From: Saprospiraceae bacterium
Lineage (GTDB): Bacteria; Bacteroidota; Bacteroidia; Chitinophagales; Saprospiraceae
NCBI GenBank assembly: GCA_958295895.1
Contig: CATQHI010000008.1
Location: 1 to 64,000, forward strand
Direction of reading: 5' to 3'
DNA length: 64,000 nucleotides
The notes under the pieces are model-generated. The model had not been told where the DNA came from. It made no database searches and worked only from the letters and a program-made list of their open reading frames with translations. Position numbers and translations under genes: made by a program. Every line of letters starts with the position of its first letter. Positions within the stretch are counted from its first letter, which is position 1. Shown here piece by piece: positions 56,135 to 64,000 of this stretch.

Positions 56135-57268
56135 TTGCCCCCTCCCCTCCCCACCCCCGCCTTCATCATCGAAGAAGACAAACTTCGCAAGAACCTCGAG
56201 CTCATAGCTGACGTAGCCACCGCAAGCGGCGTCGAGATCATCCTAGCCCTTAAGGCCTTCGCCTTCTGGCCCGCCTTTCCGCTGATCGCCGAGTACTTAC
56301 CCGGGGCAACTGCCAGTAGCCTAAATGAGGCCAGGTTGATCCACAAGCACTTCGGTCGCAAACCGCACGTCTACGCACCTGCGTACCCGCCCAGAGACTT
56401 TGCAGAGATGGCGGAACTGGCGAACCACCTGACCTTCAATACCCTGACGGAGCTCGAACGCTACCGGCCGCAGTGGGAGAAGCTAGAAACCAACGTAGGC
56501 CTACGGGTGAATCCGGAGTACAGTCCGGTGGAGACGGAGCTCTATAATCCTTCCAATCCCCACGGTCGTCTGGGAGAGACGCTGCCAAACCTACCGACCA
56601 AGCCACCGAAGGGCCTAAAGGGCCTACACATTCACACCCTCTGCGAGAGCGACGCGGCCGCCACGGCCACGCTGATCGAGCGCACCAGGGCGCAGTTCGG
56701 CCACTACCTGGAGCAGATCGAATGGCTCAACCTCGGCGGGGGCCACCTGATGACCCGGGAGGGCTACGATGTGGAAGGTCTGATCAAAACGCTGAAGGAG
56801 TTGCGGGCACGCTACCCCCACCTGAAGGTGATCCTGGAGCCCGGCAGTGCACACGTATGGCGGACGGGTTACCTGCAGTGCACGGTGCTGGACATCGTGA
56901 ATAATTACGGCTCGGCTACCCTAATGCTGGACGTGAGCTTCACCTGCCACATGCCCGATACGCTCGAGATGCCCTACCGGCCCGTGGTGCGGGGGGCCAG
57001 TGCGGAGCCAGCGGAGGGCTACCCCTACGAATACCGACTGGGGGGGATGAGCTGCCTGGCCGGAGATTACCTGGACACCTACTACTTCCGGCAGCCGGCA
57101 CGGGTGGGCGATACGCTGGTGTTCGAGGATATGGCGCACTATACGACGGTAAAGTCAACGATGTTTAACGGGGTGCCGCACCCAGCCATCGTGCTAGTAG
57201 ATGCAGATGGGGAGGTAGTGATGGAGCGGCAGTTTGATTACGAGGATTACGAAAAACGAATGGGCTAG
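56135..57268 (+). CDS. nspC: Carboxynorspermidine decarboxylase
   Basis: The product is a PLP-dependent fold-III decarboxylase that makes norspermidine or spermidine from the carboxy form. Visible features: PAFIIEEDKLRKNLELIADV, PLP Lys in ILALKAFAFW, VGLRVNPEYSPV, GLHIHTLCES, NLGGGHLMTREGYDVEG, LEPGSAHVW and the late GGMSCLAGDYLDTY. The frame is open from 56045, but that part lies in a repeat. TTG at 56135 gives the N-terminus expected for the family. The motif HVYAPAYPPRDF contains an 18-nt element (56375-56392). No carboxynorspermidine dehydrogenase is adjacent. Confidence 0.93.
   Translation: MPPPLPTPAFIIEEDKLRKNLELIADVATASGVEIILALKAFAFWPAFPLIAEYLPGATASSLNEARLIHKHFGRKPHVYAPAYPPRDFAEMAELANHLTFNTLTELERYRPQWEKLETNVGLRVNPEYSPVETELYNPSNPHGRLGETLPNLPTKPPKGLKGLHIHTLCESDAAATATLIERTRAQFGHYLEQIEWLNLGGGHLMTREGYDVEGLIKTLKELRARYPHLKVILEPGSAHVWRTGYLQCTVLDIVNNYGSATLMLDVSFTCHMPDTLEMPYRPVVRGASAEPAEGYPYEYRLGGMSCLAGDYLDTYYFRQPARVGDTLVFEDMAHYTTVKSTMFNGVPHPAIVLVDADGEVVMERQFDYEDYEKRMG
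56375..56392 (+). repeat. 18-nt element, site 12 (inside coding sequence)
   Basis: GCACCTGCGTACCCGCCC, encoding APAYPP in nspC; the same 18 bases occur at 54885-54902 in another frame. Confidence 0.5.
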
Positions 57269-57277
57269 TCGTCTGCC

Positions 57278-57316
57278 GAGTTCCGCGCATGGCGCGGCTC
57301 GTTCGCCAACTTTTTT
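57278..57316. terminator. Terminator hairpin between convergent nspC and EamA genes
   Basis: GAG-TT-CCGCGC pairs with GCGCGG-CTC around an ATG loop (57278-57300), followed by CTTTTTTC at about 57309-57316. The T-run serves the plus-strand gene. Confidence 0.65.
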
Positions 57317-57319
57317 CGC

Positions 57320-58210
57320 TCACCCCTTCGCCGAATTAATGAAGTACACCCCGGTCAGCAGCACCGCCCCCGCCAGCAGTGACTGTCCGGTGATCACCTC
57401 ATTATTGAATAGACCCCCGAGCAGCACGGCTACGACTGGATTGACGTAGGTATTCGTAGCTACCTTATCCGCACTCACCTTACCCAGCAGAAAATTAAAG
57501 GCGGAAAAGGCAATGATGGAGCCGAAGATGACTAAGAAGACCCAGGAGTACACCGAGCGGGCGGTGACCTCAGCGGGCGTCCAAGTAGACCAGTCATCGA
57601 GGACCGGACTAGAAAGCAGTAAGAACATCCCCGCCACTAGCATCTGCATCGCGGTGGCACGAACGCGGTTAGGCCCAAGATCAAGCCGCTGGCGTAAGAG
57701 CATGCCAGACCCCCAGCAGAGCATACCGCTGGCAATGGCGATGAATCCTTTATAGGTATCCGCCCCGCCGCCCACGGCCACCGGCTGGGAGATGAGCAGA
57801 CTCATGCCGCAGATACTGATGAAGGCCCCGAGGAAGGCCTTGTTGGAGGGACGGCTCTGTAGGATGCCCCACATCATCAGCATCACCACCAGGGGCTCGA
57901 AGGCAATGATGAGGCTGGTGGTGGAGGTAGGGATGTACTGCTGGGCCCATACTACGGCCCCCGTGCCCACGCTGAGCAGCAGGATGCCGATGATGCCGGA
58001 ATTGATGAGGTAGGTGGGGCGGGGCCAGGTGCGGTCGCCCCGTAGCAGGGTATAGACGTACATCAGCAGACCGGCCGTGAAGAAGCGGGTACCCCCCATA
58101 AAGAAGACCGGGATGGAGTCGATGGCCCAGTAGTTGGCCAGGTAGGTGGCCCCCCAGACGAAGTAGATGATGAAAAAGGCAAGGAGGATCAGGAGGCGGT
58201 CACGTCCCAT
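57320..58210 (-). CDS. EamA-family (DMT) transporter
   Basis: From ATG at 58210 (MGRDRLLILLAFFIIYFVWG) the 296-aa product has about ten TM segments in two EamA repeats. Conserved parts are SIPVFFMGGTRFFTAGLLMY, FEPLVVMLMMWGIL and VATNTYVNPVVAVLLGGLFN. It is a drug/metabolite exporter-type permease with unknown substrate. The frame extends to 58240, but the shorter start avoids overlap with the promoter box of the divergent gene. Confidence 0.9.
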   Translation of the reverse strand: MGRDRLLILLAFFIIYFVWGATYLANYWAIDSIPVFFMGGTRFFTAGLLMYVYTLLRGDRTWPRPTYLINSGIIGILLLSVGTGAVVWAQQYIPTSTTSLIIAFEPLVVMLMMWGILQSRPSNKAFLGAFISICGMSLLISQPVAVGGGADTYKGFIAIASGMLCWGSGMLLRQRLDLGPNRVRATAMQMLVAGMFLLLSSPVLDDWSTWTPAEVTARSVYSWVFLVIFGSIIAFSAFNFLLGKVSADKVATNTYVNPVVAVLLGGLFNNEVITGQSLLAGAVLLTGVYFINSAKG

Positions 58211-58221
58211 AGGGAAAGCTG

Positions 58222-58229
58222 TACTTTTG
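58222..58229 (+). promoter_or_regulatory. -7 promoter box for the OmpH-like/cdaA pair
   Basis: TACTTTTG matches TAnnTTTG exactly, 19 bases before the ATG at 58249. Confidence 0.55.
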
Positions 58230-58248
58230 CGGAAACTCAAGGATACGG

Positions 58249-58869
58249 ATGACCGACTTCGCTACAATACTACCCACCGCCGCATTAGTTCTCGCGGCCC
58301 TGGGCTTTTTTGGCTGCGACCAGCCGGTATCCGGTACGGTGGGGACCGTAGCTGATGCCAATTCATCCGCCGCCGCCCGCGCCCGCGCGGATGGAGCCGG
58401 CCTCAGCATCGTATTCGTAAAGGTCGATAGCCTACAGGCCGGCTACACCGTAGTAGCGGACGAGCTGGGCCGTCTGGAGGAAAACTTCACAAAGGCCGAA
58501 CAGAACCACAACAATCGGGTAGCCGATTTCCAAGAGGAAGTGCAAAAACTACAGAATCAGGTGCAGCAGGGCCTGCTGGCCCCCAATAAGATCCAGGCCG
58601 AGCAGCAGCGTATGGCCCGTAAGGAGCAGGAAATCATGCAGCAGCGCGATGTAGCCCTGGCCAGTATCCAGGAGGACCAGCTGCGCATCCAACAACAGTT
58701 CAGCGAGCGGGTCAAGGAGGTGCTGGAGGAGCTACAGGAGGAGAATCACTACGACTTCATCCTCAACCAGGGGCAAAACTCCGCCGTACTGATCACCAAC
58801 GATACCTACGACATCACCCCCCTGGTGCTCGAGCGGCTCAACGTAGCGGTCCAGGACATCGTGCAGTAA
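58249..58869 (+). CDS. OmpH/Skp-like periplasmic chaperone, lipoprotein
   Basis: The 206-aa product has a lipoprotein signal (ATILPTAALVLAALGFFGCD). The OmpH fold follows: IVFVKVDSLQAGYTVVADEL, a long coiled coil of about 90 residues (LEENFTKAEQNHNNRVADFQ; QQGLLAPNKIQAEQQRMARK), and the C-terminal strand pair (YDFILNQGQNSAVLITNDTY). OmpH/Skp proteins hold unfolded outer-membrane proteins in the periplasm. It is 11 bases upstream of the cyclase gene, so the two share a transcript. Confidence 0.9.
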   Translation: MTDFATILPTAALVLAALGFFGCDQPVSGTVGTVADANSSAAARARADGAGLSIVFVKVDSLQAGYTVVADELGRLEENFTKAEQNHNNRVADFQEEVQKLQNQVQQGLLAPNKIQAEQQRMARKEQEIMQQRDVALASIQEDQLRIQQQFSERVKEVLEELQEENHYDFILNQGQNSAVLITNDTYDITPLVLERLNVAVQDIVQ

Positions 58870-58880
58870 CTTTAAGGCCG

Positions 58881-59687
58881 ATGCCCTCCGCCGCGCTGCC
58901 CCTGGCCTTTAAGATCGGTTTTCTTCCCATCGACATCTGGGACGTCTTCGACGTGCTCATCGTGGGCTACCTCATCTACTGGCTCTACCGCTTGCTGCGG
59001 GGCAGTATCGCACTCAACATCTTCGTGGGCATCGTGGCCCTGTTTTTCAGCTACCAGGCCTTCACGGCCCTGGGCATGGACCTGCTGAGTAACATCCTCA
59101 ACCAGTTCATCCAGGTCGGCTTCATTAGCCTGATCATCATCTTCCAGCCCGAGGTGCGGCGGTTCTTACTGCTACTGGGCAGTGGCGCCATCAAACGGCG
59201 CAACAGCTTCTGGAACCGACTGCTGGGGCGGGAAGAATTCGACCGCGAGAAGGCTCCACAGACGGCCGTGGTCCGCCGCGCCTTTCTCCGCCTGGCCCGC
59301 CAGCGCACCGGTGCCCTCATCGTCTGTACCCAGGACGCCGACCCCAGTACCGTCATCACCGGTGGCACGGAACTCCACGCCGACATTAGCTACGGCCTGC
59401 TGGTCAGTATCTTCCATAAGGAAAGCCCCCTACACGATGGGGCCGTACTCATCTCCAACCGCCGCATTATCAAGGCTAGCGCCATCCTGCCCGTATCGGA
59501 GAACAGCGATCTACCGGCAGCCGTGGGCCTCCGCCACCGGGCGGCCGTGGGCGTCACCGAGAAGATCGACGTGGCCTGCTTCATCGTCTCGGAGGAAACG
59601 GGCAAGATCAGTTTTGCCTACGGGGGCGCGCTGGAGCGGGGGATCAGCGAGGAGCGGCTGACGGAGCTACTGGATATGTATTTGTAG
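58881..59687 (+). CDS. cdaA: Diadenylate cyclase, CdaA type
   Basis: The 268-aa product makes c-di-AMP from two ATP. Three N-terminal TM segments (VFDVLIVGYLIYWLYRLLRG, NIFVGIVALFFSYQAFTALG, FIQVGFISLIIIFQPEVRRF) precede the DAC domain with the DGA motif (SPLHDGAVLISNRRIIKASA) and RHR (VGLRHRAAVGVTEKIDVACF). This is the membrane CdaA (YbbP/TIGR00159) class. It is cotranscribed with the OmpH-like gene. Confidence 0.95.
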   Translation: MPSAALPLAFKIGFLPIDIWDVFDVLIVGYLIYWLYRLLRGSIALNIFVGIVALFFSYQAFTALGMDLLSNILNQFIQVGFISLIIIFQPEVRRFLLLLGSGAIKRRNSFWNRLLGREEFDREKAPQTAVVRRAFLRLARQRTGALIVCTQDADPSTVITGGTELHADISYGLLVSIFHKESPLHDGAVLISNRRIIKASAILPVSENSDLPAAVGLRHRAAVGVTEKIDVACFIVSEETGKISFAYGGALERGISEERLTELLDMYL

Positions 59688-59733
59688 ACGCCTAGCGGCT
59701 GGTTAGACGGTCTGACCAGCCGACAGGCGTCTA
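59685..59733. terminator. Bidirectional terminator hairpin
   Basis: Nested stems TAGACGCCT/AGGCGTCTA (59685-59693, 59725-59733) and CGGCTGGT/ACCAGCCG (59696-59703, 59715-59722) close around a small loop. It lies between the convergent cdaA and PLDc_N-type genes and contains both stop codons. Confidence 0.8.
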
Positions 59734-60012
59734 AAACACCTCCTGCTTATTCCGCCCCATAAAGAGATAAAGCAGCGCTCCCAGAAACGGAATGAATAAG
59801 ATGACCAGCCCCCAGATCAGTTTCTTGCTCACTGGGTAGGGCTTAGTAATCAGATCGTAGGCGGCCCAGAGGATGATGAGAAAATGGGCGATGGAGAGCA
59901 GGGCGTAAATGCCCAACCCGCCGGCCACGACCTCGCCACCGGAGACGTCCTCGCCGCAGGCAGTGAGGAGGGCGGCCAGGGGGAGGGCGGGAAGTAGTTT
60001 GCGTAGGTGCAT
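59731..60012 (-). CDS. PLDc_N-domain small membrane lipoprotein
   Basis: The 93-aa product has a lipoprotein-like start (LPALPLAALLTACGEDVSGG) and then two TM helices forming a PLDc_N domain (YALLSIAHFLIILWAAYDLI; LIWGLVILFIPFLGALLYLF, then MGRNKQ). The domain is normally the membrane anchor of cardiolipin synthases but also occurs alone as here. Function unknown. It is divergent from the M20 peptidase gene. Confidence 0.85.
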   Translation of the reverse strand: MHLRKLLPALPLAALLTACGEDVSGGEVVAGGLGIYALLSIAHFLIILWAAYDLITKPYPVSKKLIWGLVILFIPFLGALLYLFMGRNKQEVF

Positions 60013-60064
60013 AGCGGTGGATTTGGTAATAGAACCGGTCTAGCTGCCCATCGGTTTGTTCTTC

Positions 60065-60082
60065 GCACCTGCGGCCCCGCCC
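60065..60082 (+). repeat. 18-nt GC-rich dispersed element, site 13
   Basis: GCACCTGCGGCCCCGCCC, 29 bases before the ATG at 60112, in a divergent intergenic region. Confidence 0.65.
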
Positions 60083-60111
60083 CCCGTTACACCCGCAAAC
60101 TCTAAGCCCCT

Positions 60112-61506
60112 ATGACCACCACCGAATACATCGAGCAGCACCGCGATCGCTTCCTGAACGAACTCAAGACCCTCATACGCATACCGAGCATCAGTACGGC
60201 GAGCGAGCACAAGAAGGATACCCACCAGTGCGCCGTGCGGGTACAGGAATACCTGGTGCGCGCCGGTATGGATAAGGCCGAGCTCTACCCTACGGACGGC
60301 CACCCCATTGTATACGCCGAAAAAATAATCGGGGAGGATAAACCTACTATTTTGGTATACGGACATTACGACGTGCAGCCGGCTGACCCACTGGACGAGT
60401 GGGATACGCCCCCCTTCGAGCCGACGATCAAAACGACGGCGCAGCACCCCCAGGGAGCCATCTTTGCCCGGGGGGCGACCGACGATAAGGGCCAAATGTT
60501 CATCCACGTAAAGGCAGTGGAGGCTATGGTGCAGACCGGGAGCCTGCCCTGTAACGTAAAGTTTATGATCGAGGGCGAGGAGGAGATCGGGAGTCCGAAC
60601 TTACTGCCCTTCATCAAGGAGTATAGGGAGATGCTGCGGTCTGACGTGATCCTAATCTCGGATACCAGCCTGTTGAGTAAGAACCACCCTAGTATTACCG
60701 TGGGGCTACGGGGACTGACCTACCTCGACGTAAAGGTGCGCGCGGCACGGGCCGATATGCACTCGGGGCTCTTCGGCGGGGCGGTGGCCAACCCCATCAA
60801 CGTGCTCTGCGACATGGTGGCTAGCCTGAAGGACGAGAAGAAGCACATCACCATCCCCAGCTTCTACGACGATGTGGAGTTCCCCAGCGAGCGGGACCGC
60901 ACACTCATGCGCGAGGCCCCCTTCGACGCCGAGGAGTATATGGACTCACCGGGCGTTTTCGGCCTGGAGGGTGAGGAGGGCTACACCACCTACGAGCGCA
61001 CGGGCATTCTACCTACGCTAGACGTGAACGGTATCTGGGGCGGTTTTACGGGCGAGGGATCGAAAACCGTCATCCCCGCCGTAGCCAGTGCCAAGATCAG
61101 TATGCGGCTGGTCTCGAAGCAGAATTACGAAAAGATCACCCGCCTCTTTACCGAGCACTTCAAGCAGATTGCCCCGGATACAGTAAAGATCGAGGTACAC
61201 CCCCACCACGGCGGCAACCCTTACGTGACGCCCACCGATACTCCGGAGTACAAGGCGGCCGAGGCAGCTATCCAACAGACGTTTGGGGAGAAGCCGGTAC
61301 CGATGTACGAGGGGGGCTCCATCCCCATCGTGGCCCAGTTTAAAGAAGTACTCGGCGTGGAGACCATCCTAATGGGCTTTGGCTTCGACACCGACGGGCT
61401 GCACAGTCCGAACGAGCATTTCGGGCTGTGGAATTTTTTTAAGGGGATTGAAACGGTGCCGGCTTTCTTTTCTGCGTATGCGAGGATGAAGGACCTCACC
61501 GCCTAA
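60112..61506 (+). CDS. M20-family dipeptidase
   Basis: The 464-aa product is a di-zinc peptidase. Metal ligands are His85 in LVYGHYDVQPADPLDEWDTP, Asp in RGATDDKGQ and Glu in IEGEEEIGSPN; later motifs are YEGGSIPIV and DGLHSPNEHF. The dimerisation domain (about residues 200-370) is inserted as usual. It probably hydrolyses small peptides in the cytoplasm, since there is no signal peptide. The stop region overlaps the convergent SlyD-like gene by 11 bases. Confidence 0.93.
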   Translation: MTTTEYIEQHRDRFLNELKTLIRIPSISTASEHKKDTHQCAVRVQEYLVRAGMDKAELYPTDGHPIVYAEKIIGEDKPTILVYGHYDVQPADPLDEWDTPPFEPTIKTTAQHPQGAIFARGATDDKGQMFIHVKAVEAMVQTGSLPCNVKFMIEGEEEIGSPNLLPFIKEYREMLRSDVILISDTSLLSKNHPSITVGLRGLTYLDVKVRAARADMHSGLFGGAVANPINVLCDMVASLKDEKKHITIPSFYDDVEFPSERDRTLMREAPFDAEEYMDSPGVFGLEGEEGYTTYERTGILPTLDVNGIWGGFTGEGSKTVIPAVASAKISMRLVSKQNYEKITRLFTEHFKQIAPDTVKIEVHPHHGGNPYVTPTDTPEYKAAEAAIQQTFGEKPVPMYEGGSIPIVAQFKEVLGVETILMGFGFDTDGLHSPNEHFGLWNFFKGIETVPAFFSAYARMKDLTA

Positions 61507-62005
61507 CCCCCCCCTCCTCGATATACTGCTTCCGGACCAGCTCATCCACCGTAGGCTTACGCACGTTCAGGATGGCCCCGGAGAAGAACAGCGTTTTACC
61601 GGCCAGGGCGTGATTGGCGTCGAGGGTCACCGTGTTATCGTTCCAGTCGACGACCTTAGCGTTGACCGCCTTACCGTCGGCATCGGTAAGGGTGAGGTAC
61701 TGCCCGCGCTCCAGCAGGCCAGGCTCGATCTGCTCGCGTTCGTTCTGGAAAATGGTGATGGGTGCCTCCAGAATATGGACGTCGTCGCGCTGTCCGTAGG
61801 CATCGTCCGGCGCCAGCTGGAAGCTGAAGCCCATGCCGCTCCTGAGGCCAAACATCCGCCGTTCCCAGGCGGGTAGCATCCGGCCGGTCCCGAACATGAA
61901 CTTGAAGGGGTAGTTGACGTCCATGCGCTCCAGGAGGGTGCCGGAGGGGCCGCCGTCGCGCACCTCGTAGGTCATGGTCACTATGCTGTAGTCGTCGATG
62001 GTCAT
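61496..62005 (-). CDS. FKBP-type peptidyl-prolyl isomerase, SlyD-like
   Basis: The 169-aa product has the FKBP/SlyD layout: MTYEVRDGGPSGTLLERMDV, FMFGTGRMLPAWERRMFGLR, SGMGFSFQLAPDDAYGQRDD, an insert-in-flap domain, and VTLDANHALAGKTLFFSGAI. Unlike SlyD of enterics it lacks a His/Cys-rich metal tail. It acts as proline isomerase and chaperone in the cytoplasm. Confidence 0.92.
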   Translation of the reverse strand: MTIDDYSIVTMTYEVRDGGPSGTLLERMDVNYPFKFMFGTGRMLPAWERRMFGLRSGMGFSFQLAPDDAYGQRDDVHILEAPITIFQNEREQIEPGLLERGQYLTLTDADGKAVNAKVVDWNDNTVTLDANHALAGKTLFFSGAILNVRKPTVDELVRKQYIEEGGVRR

Positions 62006-62055
62006 GGGCTAGAACAGGGTCAGGGGTATAGCAGTGTTTTACCGCAAAAAGTTTA

Positions 62056-62073
62056 GGGCGGGGCCGCAGGTGC
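62056..62073 (-). repeat. 18-nt GC-rich dispersed element, site 14
   Basis: GGGCGGGGCCGCAGGTGC, 64 bases before the ATG at 62138, in a divergent intergenic region. TATCTTAC near 62104 may be the -7 box of the downstream gene. Confidence 0.65.
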
Positions 62074-62137
62074 AAGGAAACTCGTCTGCCGAATTCTTCC
62101 CCCTATCTTACACTTAACCATATTAACTACCACTACA

Positions 62138-64000
62138 ATGACTAAGCTATTTACCGTGCTTTTTCTACTTATTTGTACAGCACCCCTTACCGCCCAGACC
62201 CGCCTACTCTCCCACCCCGCCATCAGCGCCGACCACATCGCCTTCGCCTACGCCGGCGATCTGTGGGTGGCCGAGCGGGATGGGAGCGATCCGCGCCGGC
62301 TCACCATCGGTGAGGGGCCGGAGACGAACCCCGTGTTCAGTCCCGACGGCAAAACCCTGGCCTTCACCGGGGCCTACGATGGCAACCTGGACGTATACAC
62401 CGTGCCGGTGGCCGGGGGCATCCCCAGGCGGCTGACCTGGCACCCCGATCCCGATGAGGTACAGGCCTTCGCGCCGGACGGGCAGTCTGTGCTGTTTACC
62501 TCCAAGCGGTATGCCTTCACGAACCGCTTTAATCAATTATACACCATCGGATTGGACGGTGGCCGGGAAACCCCACTGAACATCCCAACGGCCTTCCAGG
62601 CGGATTATTCCGCCGACGGAAGCCACATTGCCTACACTCCCCTCGGCGACCGTTCCAGCATGTGGAAGAACTACCGCGGGGGCACGGTATCGCGGATCTG
62701 GCTCTTCGCTACGGCGGATAGCTCGGTGGTAGAAATACCGAAGCCGGAAACGGGCAGTAACGACAACTTTCCACAGTACCTGGATGGGAAGGTGTACTTC
62801 CGTAGCGACCGGGATGGGGAGTACAATCTTTATGTCTACGATCCGGCCGGTGAGCGGGTGGAGCAACTGACGGAGTTTACGGACTTCCCGGTGATCGGAC
62901 TACGGGCGGGAGCCGGGGCCATCATCTTCGAGCAGGCCGGTTACCTGCACGTGTACGATCCGGCTACGCGACAACAGCAGCGACTCGACATCACCGTGAA
63001 TGCCGACATCCTGGACGTAAGACCGCGCTACGTGACCGGCGGTGACAACGTGCGCACGGCCGGTGTATCGCCCTCGGGGACCCGCCTGGTCTTCGATTTT
63101 CGCGGAGAGATCCTCACCGCGCCGGCCGAGGAGGGTGACGTGCAGAACCTGACGCAGACGCCCGGGGTACACGAAACCTACCCCGCCTGGTCGCCCGATG
63201 CACGCACCGTGGCCTACTTCAGTGATGCCTCCGGGGAATATGCCCTGCATCTATCCCGCCTGGACCGGGACCGCCGGCGGCAGGTACGTGAGGTACCGCT
63301 GGCGGGTACGGGCTTCTACGCCCACATCCACTGGGCTCCCGATGGCAAGCACCTGGCCTTCGTGGATAACGGCAGAAACCTGTACGTGCTGGAGGTAGCC
63401 AGCGGTGAGGTAACCAAGGTGGATCAGGACGTACTTTACTACCCGGGAGACTACCGCGATCTGTTCGGCTCCTGGTCCTCCGACGGGCGGTGGATGGCCT
63501 ACTCTAAAGTCACGGCGACAAACTTCGAGCGCGCCTACGTCTATGACGTTAGCACCGGGCAGACCCACCCCATCACTGACCCACTAGTAAATACCACCGA
63601 GCCCACCTTCGACCCCTCGGGTAAGTACCTGTACCTAACCGCCTCTACGGATGCCGGTCCGGTGGTCAACTGGTTCCAGCAGTCGAGCAACGACATGCAG
63701 GCTACGAACGGCATCTATCTGATGACCCTGCAACAAGAGGTGGAAAGTCCCTTTTTTCACCGCAACGATACGGAGGAGCTCAGTGAGGACGAGCAGTACG
63801 AAGCGGCGCTGGAAAAGGAAAAAGCGGAGGAGCAGACTGATCAAGCGGAAGCAGAAACGGACACCACCGCCACAGCCAGCAAGGCGGTACGTATAGATTT
63901 TGCCGGCCTGGAAAACCGAATCGTGCACCTGCCCCTCCCAAACGGCAACTACCGCAACCTGGCGTCGCCGACGGAGGGCACGCTGCTCTTTATCGCCAGC
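62138..64000 (+). CDS. Tricorn-like S41-type protease, N-terminal part (runs off the window)
   Basis: The frame is open from ATG at 62138 to the window end (621 codons). It starts with a signal peptide (MTKLFTVLFLLICTAPLTAQ). The exported part is a β-propeller region typical of tricorn protease homologues: HPAISADHIAFAYAGDLWVA, GPETNPVFSPDGKTLAFTGA, a NLDVYTVPVAGGIPRRLTWH stretch, GVHETYPAWSPDARTVAYFS. A Glu/Lys/Thr-rich linker (about residues 545-585) follows. The PDZ and S41 catalytic parts should lie beyond 64000 and cannot be seen. Confidence 0.88.
   Translation, partial: MTKLFTVLFLLICTAPLTAQTRLLSHPAISADHIAFAYAGDLWVAERDGSDPRRLTIGEGPETNPVFSPDGKTLAFTGAYDGNLDVYTVPVAGGIPRRLTWHPDPDEVQAFAPDGQSVLFTSKRYAFTNRFNQLYTIGLDGGRETPLNIPTAFQADYSADGSHIAYTPLGDRSSMWKNYRGGTVSRIWLFATADSSVVEIPKPETGSNDNFPQYLDGKVYFRSDRDGEYNLYVYDPAGERVEQLTEFTDFPVIGLRAGAGAIIFEQAGYLHVYDPATRQQQRLDITVNADILDVRPRYVTGGDNVRTAGVSPSGTRLVFDFRGEILTAPAEEGDVQNLTQTPGVHETYPAWSPDARTVAYFSDASGEYALHLSRLDRDRRRQVREVPLAGTGFYAHIHWAPDGKHLAFVDNGRNLYVLEVASGEVTKVDQDVLYYPGDYRDLFGSWSSDGRWMAYSKVTATNFERAYVYDVSTGQTHPITDPLVNTTEPTFDPSGKYLYLTASTDAGPVVNWFQQSSNDMQATNGIYLMTLQQEVESPFFHRNDTEELSEDEQYEAALEKEKAEEQTDQAEAETDTTATASKAVRIDFAGLENRIVHLPLPNGNYRNLASPTEGTLLFIAS

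Overview
The window looks like chromosomal DNA of a Bacteroidota bacterium, most likely a Saprospiria/Lewinella-type marine organism. The clues are type IX secretion C-terminal sorting domains, a SusC/SusD pair, a RemB/Wzi-like surface protein, LytS/LytTR two-component pairs, TAnnTTTG-type -7 promoter boxes and an ATP-grasp plus SPASM peptide-maturation system. Most of the window is GC-rich (36 of 60 bases in a sample line of dnaE). The stretches 6400-10250 and 12280-16460 are clearly AT-rich (17 of 60 in a sample line of the SPASM gene). Genus is inferred, not shown.

Layout. 1-3180: small hypothetical secreted and membrane proteins and a frameshifted lipoprotein. 3192-6147: a decayed IS66 element sitting in another transposase. 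6398-10023: AT-rich RiPP locus on the minus strand, in transcription order precursor peptide, long inverted repeat, ATP-grasp maturase, a 56-residue coupled small protein, SPASM maturase, secreted protein. 10230-12271: nested insertion-sequence debris ending in an IS3-type element. 12272-16344: truncated frameshifted glf, a two-domain glycosyltransferase, a DUF6734-like protein. 16463-20320: operon of a C39-peptidase ABC exporter, HlyD adaptor and HTH protein, plausibly the export arm of the RiPP system. 20676-34473: pseudouridine synthase, two paralogous T9SS-secreted modular proteins (one frameshifted), dnaE, SusC/SusD. 34685-64000: mostly housekeeping and envelope genes, namely DUF748-like protein, M48 peptidase, two LytS/LytTR pairs, TIM-barrel protein, gcvP, WD40 protein, phosphopantetheinyl transferase, gamma carbonic anhydrase-like protein, ferredoxin, RemB-like protein, TonB receptor, carboxynorspermidine decarboxylase, EamA transporter, OmpH-like chaperone, diadenylate cyclase, M20 peptidase, SlyD-like PPIase and the start of a tricorn-like protease.

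How it works together. The precursor carries a Gly-Gly site between a short leader and a Cys/Thr/Gly/Pro-rich core. The ATP-grasp and SPASM enzymes would modify the core, and the C39 domain of the exporter could cut after Gly-Gly while exporting the product with HlyD. The island is flanked and interrupted by insertion sequences and sits next to remnants of a surface-polysaccharide locus, so it was probably acquired horizontally.

The genome also carries several families of short dispersed repeats. One is an 18-nt GC-rich element present at 14 places here, often at characteristic distances from start codons. Another has inserted in frame inside a histidine kinase gene. A third is a repeat of about 125 bp flanking a TonB receptor/kinase/regulator block. 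No tRNA, rRNA or CRISPR array was seen.
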